In this document: positions 20,544 through 29,540 of the stretch, piece after piece
Numbering within the stretch: the stretch's first letter is position 1
Layout: each line of letters begins with the position of its first letter
From: Candidatus Mediterraneibacter faecavium
GTDB taxonomy: Bacteria > Bacillota > Clostridia > Lachnospirales > Lachnospiraceae
DNA length: 64,000 nucleotides
Direction: 5' to 3'
NCBI GenBank assembly: GCA_019119995.1
Contig: DWVY01000047.1
Coordinates: 1 to 64,000, forward strand
Program-made: the position numbers and the translations under genes
The notes under the pieces: generated by a model
Database searches by the model: none
What the model was told of the DNA's origin: nothing
What the model saw: the letters and a program-made list of their open reading frames with translations, nothing else

Positions 20544-21583
20544 TAAGGGAACATCGGAACGAGTTCGAGTCCTTCACTCTCTTTTAATCCGAACATCAGG
20601 TTCATATTCTGCACTGCCTGTCCTGCAGCGCCTTTCACCAGATTATCGATCGCGCCCATCATGATGATGCGTCCCGTCCTCGGATCGATCTTAAATCCGA
20701 TGTCCACATAATTGCTGCCCTCTACCCATTTCGTCTCCGGGCAAACGTCTTTGTCAAGGACACGCACGAATTTCTCATCTGCATAATATTTATTGTAAAC
20801 AGCCTTCACTTCTTCCCAGCTTACATTTTTCGTAAGTTTCGCGTATTCCGTGGCAAGGATCCCCCGGTTCATAGGCACGAGATGGGGGGTGAAGTTGAGC
20901 ACTACTTTCTCTCCCGCCGCATAGCCAAGCTGCTCCTCGATCTCCGGAGTATGTCTGTGGGTTGCCACGCCGTAAGCTTTCATATTCTCATTCACTTCGC
21001 AGAAGAGATTCTGCACCTTTGCCCCTCTTCCCGCTCCTGACGTACCGGATTTGGCGTCGATGATCAGTGTGCTCATGTCGATCAGCCCCTCTTTGGCAAG
21101 GGGATACGCCGTCAGGATGGAACATGTCGTATAGCAGCCCGGATTTGCCACCAGTCTTGCCTGCTTCACGTCCTCCCGTTTGATCTCGCACAGCCCGTAT
21201 ACCGCCTCGTCAATGAACTGCGGAGCCTTGTGTTCGATCTTGTACCATTCTTCGTATACTTTCACGTCTTTCAGACGGAAGTCCGCGCTCAGGTCAATGA
21301 TCTTTGTCTTTGAGAGGATTTCTTCATTTACAAGAGATGCGCACAGCCCCTGGGGCGTCGCCGTAAAGATCACGTCCACCTGTGACGCCAGTTCCTCCAT
21401 ATTGTCGTCCATGCAGACCGCGTCTACGATCTGGAACATATTTCTGTATACGTCCGCATATTTCTGATCGATATAGCTTCTTGAGCCGTACCATTTGATC
21501 TCTGCATCTTTATGCCCCGATAATATTCTTACAAGCTCGCCGCCCGCATAGCCGGTGGCTCCGATAATACCAACTTTGATCAT
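20543..21583 (-). CDS. argC: N-acetyl-gamma-glutamyl-phosphate reductase
   Basis: NADPH-dependent reductase for the third step of arginine synthesis. The 346-residue product has the N-terminal dinucleotide-binding motif GIIGATGYAGGELVR and the active-site Cys in NPGCYTT; the catalytic HRHTPEI region is also present (about residue 208). It is the first gene of the arg operon. Its promoter overlaps ArgR-like boxes about 150 bases upstream. The stop codon overlaps the REP-like hairpin. Confidence 0.98.
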   Translation of the reverse strand: MIKVGIIGATGYAGGELVRILSGHKDAEIKWYGSRSYIDQKYADVYRNMFQIVDAVCMDDNMEELASQVDVIFTATPQGLCASLVNEEILSKTKIIDLSADFRLKDVKVYEEWYKIEHKAPQFIDEAVYGLCEIKREDVKQARLVANPGCYTTCSILTAYPLAKEGLIDMSTLIIDAKSGTSGAGRGAKVQNLFCEVNENMKAYGVATHRHTPEIEEQLGYAAGEKVVLNFTPHLVPMNRGILATEYAKLTKNVSWEEVKAVYNKYYADEKFVRVLDKDVCPETKWVEGSNYVDIGFKIDPRTGRIIMMGAIDNLVKGAAGQAVQNMNLMFGLKESEGLELVPMFP

Positions 21584-21726
21584 ATCTTTGTCCTTCCCAT
21601 ATATACTTTATCTTTCTTACTTTTGACTTCAATGCCAGTGCGGACCGCTCCGCATTTCAATTCCCTATGATATACCTCATTTAATAGGAAGTAAAGCATT
21701 TCGTAAAAACAGTTATGTATAACGCT

Positions 21727-21761
21727 TGCATAATAATACATCTTTTTTGTATATTATGCAA
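21727..21761 (-). promoter_or_regulatory. argC promoter with paired ArgR-like boxes
   Basis: On the minus strand TTGCAT (21756-21761) and TATTAT (21733-21738) are 17 bases apart. Both are buried in an inverted repeat made of TGCATAATAATACA (21727-21740) and TGTATATTATGCA (21748-21760). Each half is itself an imperfect ARG-box-like palindrome. The argG promoter has the same TTGCATAAT start. The rest of the 21584-21991 gap holds no recognised gene; a plus-strand TTGCAT-N18-TATATT in the same repeat could serve the sigma-factor gene. Confidence 0.6.
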
Positions 21762-21991
21762 GTGTTATTTGTATATACATTCACCCCATATTCACTTCAC
21801 ATTCATTTTATCCCCTTTTTTCCTGACATAATTGGTAAAAGCAGATCGCTTCCAGTGTATAATATATGAATACTTATAAAATCCAACTGCCTCTGCGAAA
21901 AAACATGCAGATGGAAACTACATTTTTCTTTCAGGAGCGCACACTTTATAAAGTTCATACGTTATACATTATGGAAGGAGGGAATTTGCTG

Positions 21992-22501
21992 ATGGATCTG
22001 GAAGAATACTACGACGACATTTACCGGTACTGTTTTTTTCGTATGCGGGACCGCAGTCTTGCTGAAGATCTGACGCAGGAGACTTTCCTTAGGTTTCTGG
22101 AGACTTCTGCTTATCACGACAGGGGAAAGCCCCTCGCTTTCCTGTACACCATCGCGCGGAATCTGTGCATCGATCACATCCGGCGTACAAAAGCCCGGCC
22201 GGGATCCGGCATCAACTGTGACAGGTCCATATCCGGCGATGCAGTCCACAGCACCGAGGGCACAGTGTTCTCCCCCACTGCATCCGTCTCGGAGCTCACG
22301 GACACATCGATTGTTCTGGCCGAGGCTCTACAGACGCTCAGCGAATCCGACCGGGAGATGATCTGCCTGCGCTATGTGCTGGAATTAAGTCCCGGTGAGA
22401 TCGGCAGGGTCATGAACCTGTCGCGGTTCGCAGTATACCGCAGATTAAAACAGGCATTAAAACTTTTAGAAAATCAACTGAGAAAGGAGGATTTCCAGTG
22501 A
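21992..22501 (+). CDS. RNA polymerase sigma factor, ECF-like sigma-70
   Basis: 169-residue alternative sigma factor. Region 2 lies at about residues 1-65 (DLTQETFLRFLET and AFLYTIARNLCIDHIRR), and region 4 at about 110-165 (LSESDREMICLRYVLELSPGEIG followed by the helix-turn-helix VYRRLKQAL). A longer frame from 21866 exists, but GGAGG ahead of the ATG at 21992 (11 bases; a TTG at 21985 lies closer but is out of frame) and the conserved start support this one. The stop overlaps the next gene (GTGA). It probably directs transcription of its own ABC-transporter operon. No typical soluble anti-sigma gene is adjacent. Confidence 0.9.
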   Translation: MDLEEYYDDIYRYCFFRMRDRSLAEDLTQETFLRFLETSAYHDRGKPLAFLYTIARNLCIDHIRRTKARPGSGINCDRSISGDAVHSTEGTVFSPTASVSELTDTSIVLAEALQTLSESDREMICLRYVLELSPGEIGRVMNLSRFAVYRRLKQALKLLENQLRKEDFQ

Positions 22502-23313
22502 AGAGAAATCATTTCAGACAAAAAGCGCTCCTGACCAGGACTTTGCGCAGACTCTATACATCTCCGGCTCCTGAGCGAAAAGAAGCTTTCTTCCAAAGTT
22601 CCGCTTACCGCTCTGCAGCAGAGAAGGCTCTTTATCCATCCCGCATCCCGTGGGCAGCGTTTCTTCAAACGCAAATACACTACATCCGAAAATGGAACTG
22701 GAGCCTGTCTGTCTGCATCTTCGCGGCAGCCATACTTCTGACCCTGCCGCCCTGGCAGACAGCCTCCTCGCAGGGAAATCTACAGGAACTGGATCTCTCC
22801 GCCCCTGTCATCCTGTCCGCCTGTATCCCGTTCCTTGCACTGGCGACGATCGCAGAGGCCGGCCGCTCTGCACGGTTCGGCATGGAGGAGCTGGAGCTGT
22901 CCGCCCGGTTCTCTCTGCACGCCGTCCTATGCGCACGGCTGGGCATACTGGGTGCGGGGAATCTGCTCCTGCTGGTGGTACTGATGCCCTTGGGGCCTCA
23001 TTTCTGGGGAACGGATCTGAGCATGACTGCCGCCTGTATCCTGCTGCCTTATCTGCTGACCTGCGCCCTCACGCTCCCCGCAGTCCGAAAGCTCCGGGGA
23101 AGAGACTGCACGATCCTGTGCGCCGGGATCAGCGCTCTCGTCAGCGCGTTCTTTCTCACCGCGGACGCCACTGGCTTTCTGGACCGTGCGGCGGATATTC
23201 CTGCGCTTATTCCCGCTGCACTTCTCTTCTTCGGAACCGCAGCGGTACTGGAACTTAGAAAATATATCAGACAATCGGAGGAATTAACATGGAACTTCAC
23301 ATTGACCGGCTAA
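22498..23313 (+). CDS. Integral membrane protein of the sigma-ABC operon
   Basis: 271 residues, no recognised family. A basic cytoplasmic N-terminal region of about 65 residues is followed by about six hydrophobic segments (for example SVCIFAAAILLTLP, AVLCARLGILGAGNLLLLVV). It starts with GTG overlapping the sigma-factor stop by 4 bases and overlaps the ATPase gene by 25 bases, so the three are coupled. It may be a transporter subunit or a membrane-bound controller of the sigma factor; the sequence alone does not decide. Confidence 0.75.
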   Translation: MKRNHFRQKALLTRTLRRLYTSPAPERKEAFFQSSAYRSAAEKALYPSRIPWAAFLQTQIHYIRKWNWSLSVCIFAAAILLTLPPWQTASSQGNLQELDLSAPVILSACIPFLALATIAEAGRSARFGMEELELSARFSLHAVLCARLGILGAGNLLLLVVLMPLGPHFWGTDLSMTAACILLPYLLTCALTLPAVRKLRGRDCTILCAGISALVSAFFLTADATGFLDRAADIPALIPAALLFFGTAAVLELRKYIRQSEELTWNFTLTG

Positions 23314-24047
23314 GTAAATACTATAAAAATAAGATCGCCGTGGACCGGATCACCCTTACGCTCGGAAGAGGGGTCCACGGACTGCTGGGCGCCAACGGCG
23401 CCGGGAAAACGACTCTCATGCGCATGATCTGCGGCATCCTGCGCCCGGACAGCGGCACGGTAACTTTCGGCAGGACGGACGTATCCACAGAAGAATACCG
23501 GAGCATCCTCGGATATCTCCCTCAGGACTTCGGCTATTATCCCGGCTTTACCGCCGAAGACTTCCTCATGTATATGGCCGCACTCAAAGGGCTGCGCAAA
23601 GCCGACGCCCGCTGCCGCACCGGGGAGCTGTTATCCCTTGTAGGACTCGATGCACATAAGAAGCAAAAGATCAAGACATACTCCGGAGGGATGAAGCAGC
23701 GTCTTGGCATCGCGCAGGCGCTCTTAAACCGGCCGAAGCTTCTTGTTCTCGACGAGCCCACAGCCGGACTTGATCCGAAAGAGCGCGTCCGGTTCCGGGA
23801 AATGATCGACCGGCTCGGTCAGGAGAGTATCGTCCTGCTCTCCACCCACATCGTATCTGACATCGAACTGATCGCGGACCGCATCCTCATGATGAAAGAC
23901 GGCCGCCTGATCTTCAACGGAACACATGATGATATCGGAGAGGATCTGGAAGAATTCTATCTGGAACAGTTTGACGATATCAGGCCCTCCGATCATGCAC
24001 CGGACGGCACTGTGACGGAAAATAAGGCAAAACGAGGAGGTATCTGA
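23289..24047 (+). CDS. ABC transporter ATP-binding protein
   Basis: 252-residue ATPase that powers export by the neighbouring membrane subunits. It has Walker A (GANGAGKTT, about residue 37), the Q-loop (YLPQDFGYYPG), the signature motif YSGGMKQR, Walker B (LLVLDEPTAGLDP) and the switch His (LLSTHIVSD). This is the CcmA/drug- or peptide-exporter type of ATPase. The ATG has an AGGAATTAAC ribosome site inside the end of the previous gene, and the permease begins 3 bases after its stop. Confidence 0.95.
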   Translation: MELHIDRLSKYYKNKIAVDRITLTLGRGVHGLLGANGAGKTTLMRMICGILRPDSGTVTFGRTDVSTEEYRSILGYLPQDFGYYPGFTAEDFLMYMAALKGLRKADARCRTGELLSLVGLDAHKKQKIKTYSGGMKQRLGIAQALLNRPKLLVLDEPTAGLDPKERVRFREMIDRLGQESIVLLSTHIVSDIELIADRILMMKDGRLIFNGTHDDIGEDLEEFYLEQFDDIRPSDHAPDGTVTENKAKRGGI

Positions 24048-24049
24048 CC

Positions 24050-25315
24050 ATGTATAATCTGTGGACTCTCATAAAATATGAATACAAAAAGCTCTTTCAG
24101 CGCAAATCCGTCTGGATCGCAACACTTACATTGATGGCGCTGGCAGCGGTTTCCGTCGTCCTGCCGCCTTTTATATCCGTCGTTTCCTCAAACGGCGGCA
24201 GCTCATATACCGCATATGACAGTTATCAGGTACAGCGGAAACTGGCAGCCGATCTCAAAGGGCGCCCTCTGGATGACGAGCTTCTGAAAGAAATGAGCGA
24301 CGCATATGCGGCAGAGCGTGAAAGCACGGAACCCATCCCCGCTTTCCCTGATTCCGCAGTTCCATATTCTGTAAAATATGACGATATATACGCTTTCGTC
24401 GCGGATGCATATGAATCCGGGATCCGATACGGAGCATACACTGCCGACAGTCAGCACACATCCGCCGGTGAATACGAAAGCCCTTATTTCACCGGTACTG
24501 CTGCACAGCTCTATGACGTCTGCAGAGCTGACCTTGAAAAAAGATGGGAGCAGGAATATCTCACAGAAGAGGAAATTGCATTTCTCTCTGCAAAGGAAGA
24601 CGCTATTGAGACGCCGTTTATCTACCAGTACTGCGGAAGTTATAAATCCATGCTTGCACTCTTTCCCGTCCTTGCCATCATGATCTCTTTCCTGACGGCA
24701 GTATGTATCCCTCCGGTATCTGCCGAGGAGCACTCCCGCAGGACCGACCAGATCGTTTTGTGCACGAAATTCGGCAGACGTCCGGCTTTCCTGGCAAAGC
24801 TGTTTACCGCAGTTACGTTTTCTGTCGGCGCGGTACTTCTTCTCTTCCTCTCAACAGCGGTTCCCTCCTTCGTGATCTACGGTACGGAAGGGATCCATGC
24901 ACAGATCCAGTTCGCCTCATTCGAATGTACATGGGATCTCACCGTCGGTCAGGGCGTACTTATCATACTCGGCATCAGTATCGCGGCTGCTGTTATGCTA
25001 AGCTGTACCGGTTTATTCCTTGCCGGGTGGTTCAGGAGCAGCATCCCTGCTATGGGAATCCTTATCGGCTTTCTGCTCATCAGTTCTGTCCTGAATATTC
25101 CCGGACAGTTCCGCGTGCTCTCCCAGATATGGAGTTACCGCCCCACGGCTCTGATCGAGATGACCGGCAGTCTGATGGAGCACCGTCTGGTTCCGTTCTT
25201 CGGCACTTATCTGGCATCCTATCAGGCCGGACCGGTCTTATATCTTATTCTTGCTCTTCTGTTTGCCTTTGGAGGATATTTTGTCTGGAGGAGATGGCAG
25301 GCGGGCGGGAGATGA
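24050..25315 (+). CDS. ABC transporter permease-like membrane protein
   Basis: 421 residues. The N-terminal segment (LIKYEYKKLFQRKSVWIATLTLMALAAVSVV, given here only as the region at about 8-38) is a TM helix, followed by an extracytoplasmic domain of about 150 residues and then five further TM helices from about residue 200. This is the layout of ABC-2-like exporter permeases. It ends the sigma factor-membrane protein-ATPase-permease operon and is followed by a strong terminator. The exported substrate is unknown. Confidence 0.8.
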   Translation: MYNLWTLIKYEYKKLFQRKSVWIATLTLMALAAVSVVLPPFISVVSSNGGSSYTAYDSYQVQRKLAADLKGRPLDDELLKEMSDAYAAERESTEPIPAFPDSAVPYSVKYDDIYAFVADAYESGIRYGAYTADSQHTSAGEYESPYFTGTAAQLYDVCRADLEKRWEQEYLTEEEIAFLSAKEDAIETPFIYQYCGSYKSMLALFPVLAIMISFLTAVCIPPVSAEEHSRRTDQIVLCTKFGRRPAFLAKLFTAVTFSVGAVLLLFLSTAVPSFVIYGTEGIHAQIQFASFECTWDLTVGQGVLIILGISIAAAVMLSCTGLFLAGWFRSSIPAMGILIGFLLISSVLNIPGQFRVLSQIWSYRPTALIEMTGSLMEHRLVPFFGTYLASYQAGPVLYLILALLFAFGGYFVWRRWQAGGR

Positions 25316-25349
25316 TCCATCCCCTTCAGACACAAGTTCTATAAACCAC

Positions 25350-25393
25350 TCAGGCGGAGCGTCAGAAGTTTTTCCCTCTGATGCTCCGCCTGA
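25350..25393. terminator. Bidirectional terminator between the ABC operon and proA
   Basis: Seventeen-base arms (TCAGGCGGAGCGTCAGA and TCTGATGCTCCGCCTGA, one G-U/mismatch) with a 10-base loop. A T-rich tract follows on the plus strand. It lies between two converging transcripts and could serve both. Confidence 0.85.
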
Positions 25394-25414
25394 ATATTTA
25401 AATTCTTTTCTTCC

Positions 25415-26668
25415 TTATTTCCGGATCTGCCCGTTCCCGAAAATAATATATTTCGTTGTAGTCAGCGCCTCAAGCCCCATCGGTCCTCTTGCATGGAGTT
25501 TCTGGGTGCTGATGCCGATCTCTGCGCCGAATCCGAACTCAAATCCATCGGTAAATCTGGTGGACGCGTTCACATATACTGCCGCCGCGTCGATCTCATC
25601 CTGGAATTTCAGCGCATTGTCATAATCCTTTGTGATAATGGACTCGGAATGTCCCGTATTATATTTATTGATATGGGCGATTGCCTCACCAACGGAATCC
25701 ACGGTCTTCACGGATATGATAGCGTCCAGATACTCTGTGCCCCAGTCTTCTTCCGTTGCCGGAATGATCTCCTTACAGATCTCCCGCGCCCTCTCATCGC
25801 CGCGGATCTCTACATCGTGGTTCTTCAGCTTCTGTACGATTACTGGAAGTGCTTTCTCGGCGATACCGCTGTGGATCACAAGCGACTCGCAGGCATTGCA
25901 CACACCCATCCGCTGTGTCTTTGCATTCTCGATAATATCTGCAGCCATACGGATATCTGCGCTTTCATCCACATAGATATGACAGTTCCCGGTCCCGGTC
26001 TCGATCACAGGCACCGTACTGTTTTCTACTACATTAGCGATAAGGCCCGCGCCGCCTCTCGGGATCAGGACGTCGATGCCGCCGTGCATTTTCATCATCT
26101 CATTTACAACATCACGGCTCGTATCCTCCACAAGGACTACCAGATCCTGACAGAGCCTTTCCTTGCGAAGCCCCGCCTTGATCGCGTGTACGATCGCCTG
26201 ATTGGAGTGGATCGCATCGCTCCCGCCGCGCAGGATCACTGCGTTCCCTGTCTTAAAGCACAGCCCGAAAGCATCTGCCGTCACATTCGGGCGGGACTCA
26301 TAAATGATCCCCACAACGCCGAGCGGAACCCTCTTCTTCCCGATCCGAAGACCGTTCGGTCTTGTCTTCATATATAAAACTTCGCCGATCGGATCATCAA
26401 GTCCGGCAATCTGCCTTAATCCTTCCGCCATATCCGCGATCCTTTTTTCCGAAAGAGCCAGTCTGTCGATCAGAGACTGTTTGATCCCTTTCTCTCTGGC
26501 TGCTTTGAGATCTTTCTCATTCTCAGCAAGGATCGACTCCTGCTGTGAGACCAGTTCGTCCGCAACCGCAAGAAGCCCTCTGTTTTTTTCTGCAGTTCCA
26601 AGCTTTGCCGCCTCTGTGGCAGCATTTTTCGCACGCCGTGTAAGCATTTCCATGTATGTTTCTTCCAT
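25415..26668 (-). CDS. proA: Glutamate-5-semialdehyde dehydrogenase (gamma-glutamyl phosphate reductase)
   Basis: NADPH-dependent reductase for the second step of proline synthesis. The product has the aldehyde-dehydrogenase fold with the catalytic Cys in [10 protein letters not shown] (about residue 255), the SRPNVTADA motif and the C-terminal TYKYIIFG-like end (TKYIIFG). The frame opens at 26698, but ATG 26668 follows AAAGGAG and gives the normal 417 residues. The partner gene proB is not adjacent, which is unusual since proB-proA is a common pair. Confidence 0.97.
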   Translation of the reverse strand: MEETYMEMLTRRAKNAATEAAKLGTAEKNRGLLAVADELVSQQESILAENEKDLKAAREKGIKQSLIDRLALSEKRIADMAEGLRQIAGLDDPIGEVLYMKTRPNGLRIGKKRVPLGVVGIIYESRPNVTADAFGLCFKTGNAVILRGGSDAIHSNQAIVHAIKAGLRKERLCQDLVVLVEDTSRDVVNEMMKMHGGIDVLIPRGGAGLIANVVENSTVPVIETGTGNCHIYVDESADIRMAADIIENAKTQRMGVCNACESLVIHSGIAEKALPVIVQKLKNHDVEIRGDERAREICKEIIPATEEDWGTEYLDAIISVKTVDSVGEAIAHINKYNTGHSESIITKDYDNALKFQDEIDAAAVYVNASTRFTDGFEFGFGAEIGISTQKLHARGPMGLEALTTTKYIIFGNGQIRK

Positions 26669-26754
26669 TGTGCTCTCCTTTCTGCATATGTCCTGCATCT
26701 GCTGTCCCCTATTGTACCATCAAAAGCTGATTTCCGCCACCCGCAAAAGCCGCC

Positions 26755-26790
26755 GCATTTCAGTGCCCGCATTTCAGTGCATTTCAGTGC
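26755..26790. repeat. Triple GCATTTCAGTGC repeat
   Basis: Three copies of the 12-mer GCATTTCAGTGC at 26755, 26769 and 26779; the last two overlap by two bases. They lie directly beyond the crcB stop codon, within the crcB-proA gap. Probably a slippage product; no function is evident. Confidence 0.7.
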
Positions 26791-26794
26791 CCGG

Positions 26795-27163
26795 TCATAC
26801 GAACCGTTCTGCCGCATACATTCCAGCCGCGACACCCGCCAGACAGCCGATCACGCTCAGGGCGATATACAGAACAGATATTCTGGCATTTCCCTGTTCC
26901 AACAGATTGTATGCCTCCAGCGAAAAGGTGGAAAATGTCGTAAATCCCCCGCACACGCCCGTCTTGAGGAACAGCACGGTATTGTCCGGGAGTCCCTTTC
27001 TCGCCGCAGCACCGGCAATGATACCGATTGCCAGCGCTCCCAGTATATTTGTGATCAGTGTAAGCACAGGGAATCCGCCTTTATAAGGGATCAGACTGAT
27101 GGCATATCTGAGCATCGCACCGACAGCTCCTCCGATCCCGACGCACACAAATCCTGTCATCAT
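26795..27163 (-). CDS. crcB: Fluoride channel CrcB/Fluc
   Basis: Small membrane protein (122 residues, four TM helices) that lets toxic fluoride leave the cell as a dual-topology dimer. It has the signature GGFTTFSTFSLE (about residues 73-84), the GGAVGAMLRY motif near the N-terminus and the Asn in TNILGALAIG. It lies 2 bases after the nitroreductase gene. A single crcB copy is present here; some Bacillota have two adjacent genes for a heterodimer. No fluoride riboswitch was recognised upstream. Confidence 0.95.
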   Translation of the reverse strand: MMTGFVCVGIGGAVGAMLRYAISLIPYKGGFPVLTLITNILGALAIGIIAGAAARKGLPDNTVLFLKTGVCGGFTTFSTFSLEAYNLLEQGNARISVLYIALSVIGCLAGVAAGMYAAERFV

Positions 27164-27164
27164 A

Positions 27165-27695
27165 CTACCTCACATAAACGATGTAATCGTCTTTTCTCGG
27201 CTTTGCCTGAGGCACTGCCCCGTCCGCCGGATATCCGAGGATACAATGTCCGACGCCGATATAGTCTCCCTCGATCCCCCATTTCTTCAGAAGCGCTTTC
27301 CCCTCTTCCGAATCGAACACCTCTCTTGCGCGGTGGATCCAGCAGGATCCCATGCCTACGGCATACGCTGCATTCATCAGATTTCCCATCACAAGGGAAC
27401 CGTCCTCCACACACGTAGGACGTTCCTTTGACGCAAGCACGACAAGCACGGTCGGCGCCCCATAAAACGGATCTGAATCGCTTCCCAGATATTTTGCATT
27501 CAGCTCAGACAGATAGTCTCTTGTCTGCTTGTCCTGTACCACTACGATCTTCGGAGACTGCATTCCCATCCCTGTCGGCGCATAAGTTCCCGCCTCAAGG
27601 ATCTTCTGCAGCTCCTCCTCTTTGATCTGCTCCGGTTTGTAAGCTCGGATGCTTCTTCTCTCTTTTAAGTCTTTTAATGTTGATTCCATGTTCAT
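27165..27695 (-). CDS. Nitroreductase-family protein
   Basis: FMN-dependent oxidoreductase of 176 residues. The N-terminal motif RRSIRAYKPEQI and the glycine-rich AVGMGSCWIHRAREVF segment are typical of the family, as is the C-terminal GYPADGAVPQAKPRK. It appears to be a complete single-domain member. The substrate cannot be told. It sits between the alcohol dehydrogenase and crcB genes on one strand with short gaps (6 and 1 bases), so the three are probably co-transcribed. Confidence 0.9.
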   Translation of the reverse strand: MNMESTLKDLKERRSIRAYKPEQIKEEELQKILEAGTYAPTGMGMQSPKIVVVQDKQTRDYLSELNAKYLGSDSDPFYGAPTVLVVLASKERPTCVEDGSLVMGNLMNAAYAVGMGSCWIHRAREVFDSEEGKALLKKWGIEGDYIGVGHCILGYPADGAVPQAKPRKDDYIVYVR

Positions 27696-27701
27696 TTCCT
27701 C

Positions 27702-28880
27702 CTATCTCGCATTCTTGTAGATCTGATACATATCCTCTTTATCAAGTTTCTTGATGCAGCCGATGGTACGTCCGCCGAAATGGCTGCATTTTTCCGCCAG
27801 CTCCTGAAGCTGATCCTCACTGGGCTCGATCCCCAGATCCCGGATGCACACCGGCATATCGATCTCCCGGTAGAAGTCTTCCATCGCCCGGATGCCTTTT
27901 AGGGCTGTGGCGGAGTCATCCGTTTCCGGCTCCACGCCCATGACATTGACCGCAAACTTCGCGAAACGCTGCGGCGCCGCGTCCATCACATAGCGCGCCC
28001 AGCTTCCCCAGACCGCTGCAAGCCCGGCTCCGTGGGCCACGTCGAACATGCCGCCCAGTTCATGCTCCAACTGATGGCTCGCCCAGTCGCCGCCGTCCGT
28101 GCCGCATCCGGTGAGCCCGTTGTGGGAAAGGCTTCCCGCCCACATCACTTCGGCCCTTGCATCGTAATTATCCGGTTCGGTCATCAGGATCTTTGCGTTC
28201 TTCATCACCGTCCGGATCAGATGTTCGCTGATACCGTCGGTCATCTCCATGTTGCTGCAATGATTAAAATAGCGCTCCATTGTGTGCATCATTATATCCA
28301 CGCACCCGCTGGCGGTCTGGTATTTCGGCAGCGTCATGGTAAGCTCCGGGTTCATGACGGCAAATCTTGCCCTCCCGTAATTGCTGCTGTATCCCCGTTT
28401 GAGCCATCCGTTCTCATTTGTTATAACGGAAGAATCACTCATCTCAGATCCTGCTGCCGCAATGGTAAGGATCACGCCGATCGGAAGACATCCCTGTGCG
28501 GTTCTCTTCCCGTCGTAAAAATCCCATACATCTCCGTCATTTGCCAGACCGTATCCGATGGCTTTGGCGGAATCGATCACACTGCCTCCTCCTACGGCAA
28601 GGATAAAATCCACATTTTCCTTTTTACAAAGCTCGATCCCCTCATATACAAGGGACAGCCGTGGATTCGGCACGACTCCTCCCAGAGACACATAAGGGAT
28701 CCCCGCATCATCAAGGGAATGATATACACGCTCCAACAGGCCGCTTCTCACCACACTGCCGCTTCCATAATGGACAAGCACTTTCCGGCACCCCTGTTCT
28801 CTCACAAGCTGCCCTGTCTGCTCTTCTGTTCCTCTTCCAAATACAACTTTAGTCGGTGTATAATACTGAAAATTTTCCAT
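27702..28880 (-). CDS. Iron-containing alcohol dehydrogenase
   Basis: 392-residue group III alcohol dehydrogenase, closest in look to the butanol dehydrogenase branch. It has the NAD(P)-binding motif GGGSVIDSAKAIG (about residues 95-107) and the metal-binding Asp/His set, including HQLEHELGG and AHGAGLAAVW. It probably reduces an aldehyde to an alcohol with NAD(P)H during fermentation. It is first of an apparent three-gene unit with the nitroreductase and crcB. Confidence 0.93.
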   Translation of the reverse strand: MENFQYYTPTKVVFGRGTEEQTGQLVREQGCRKVLVHYGSGSVVRSGLLERVYHSLDDAGIPYVSLGGVVPNPRLSLVYEGIELCKKENVDFILAVGGGSVIDSAKAIGYGLANDGDVWDFYDGKRTAQGCLPIGVILTIAAAGSEMSDSSVITNENGWLKRGYSSNYGRARFAVMNPELTMTLPKYQTASGCVDIMMHTMERYFNHCSNMEMTDGISEHLIRTVMKNAKILMTEPDNYDARAEVMWAGSLSHNGLTGCGTDGGDWASHQLEHELGGMFDVAHGAGLAAVWGSWARYVMDAAPQRFAKFAVNVMGVEPETDDSATALKGIRAMEDFYREIDMPVCIRDLGIEPSEDQLQELAEKCSHFGGRTIGCIKKLDKEDMYQIYKNAR

Positions 28881-28948
28881 ATATCTCTCCTTTTCCTGAT
28901 ACTGTCATGTTTTATATCGTTTTACGGTGCATGCATCCTCCGGCGCGG

Positions 28949-29479
28949 CTATACGATCTCGATCTGGCACATCTTCATCGCCTCCGCCGCCTGTTCATGA
29001 CTCTCGGGCGTCACTCCTGCACAGCACGAAATATCAACCTCGATCGGAACTTCCGGCAGATATGCTTTCAGGAGCAGCGCATTGGAGATCACGCAGATAT
29101 CCGTACACAGCCCGACCAGCGTGATCTTTTCAACCGGCTCCACGGTATCGTTTAACTGCTTTACATATTCCCCCAGTTCCACGCTGCCGAACGTAGGCTT
29201 GTCAATGATCCTGGCTTCCGGCCTGCTGCCAAGAGCTTCTGACACTTCCGGATCGATCTGCCAGCCCGGCGTGTCTTTCACACAGTGTACGACCGGAAGA
29301 TGCTTTCCCTCCGCGCTCTCAAGATAATCCTCTGCGTGGGTATCCCGGGTCGCGATCACCTTTCCGTCGAATCCTCGGATCTTCTCCACAACATCCGGGA
29401 CGATCGCCACGGCTTCTTTCGTGCCAAGCGACCCGTCGATAAAATCTTTCTGCATGTCTACTACAACAAGTATCTTCAT
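28949..29479 (-). CDS. Isochorismatase-family cysteine hydrolase
   Basis: 176 residues. The catalytic triad of the family is visible: Asp in VVDMQKDF (residue 8 or so), Lys in the DKPTFGSV region and Cys in GLCTDICV. These proteins hydrolyse amides such as nicotinamide or remove the side chain of isochorismate-like substrates. The metal-site residues of true nicotinamidases (D-x-H; here RDTHAEDY) are present, so a nicotinamidase role in NAD salvage is likely but not proven. Confidence 0.85.
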   Translation of the reverse strand: MKILVVVDMQKDFIDGSLGTKEAVAIVPDVVEKIRGFDGKVIATRDTHAEDYLESAEGKHLPVVHCVKDTPGWQIDPEVSEALGSRPEARIIDKPTFGSVELGEYVKQLNDTVEPVEKITLVGLCTDICVISNALLLKAYLPEVPIEVDISCCAGVTPESHEQAAEAMKMCQIEIV

Positions 29480-29540
29480 CTCTTTCTCCTTTCTTTCATC
29501 TGCCGATCATTTCCCGGCGTCACTGCCGCGGCATTCTGCT

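Noticed and set aside
20545-20575. tRNA T-arm-like GTTCGAGTCC
   Set aside because: It lies in the argC coding end (codons for GLELVPMF) and no cloverleaf can be formed around it.
26699-26794. Fluoride riboswitch near crcB
   Set aside because: This gap is downstream of crcB, and no fluoride aptamer pattern was seen upstream of the three-gene unit either.
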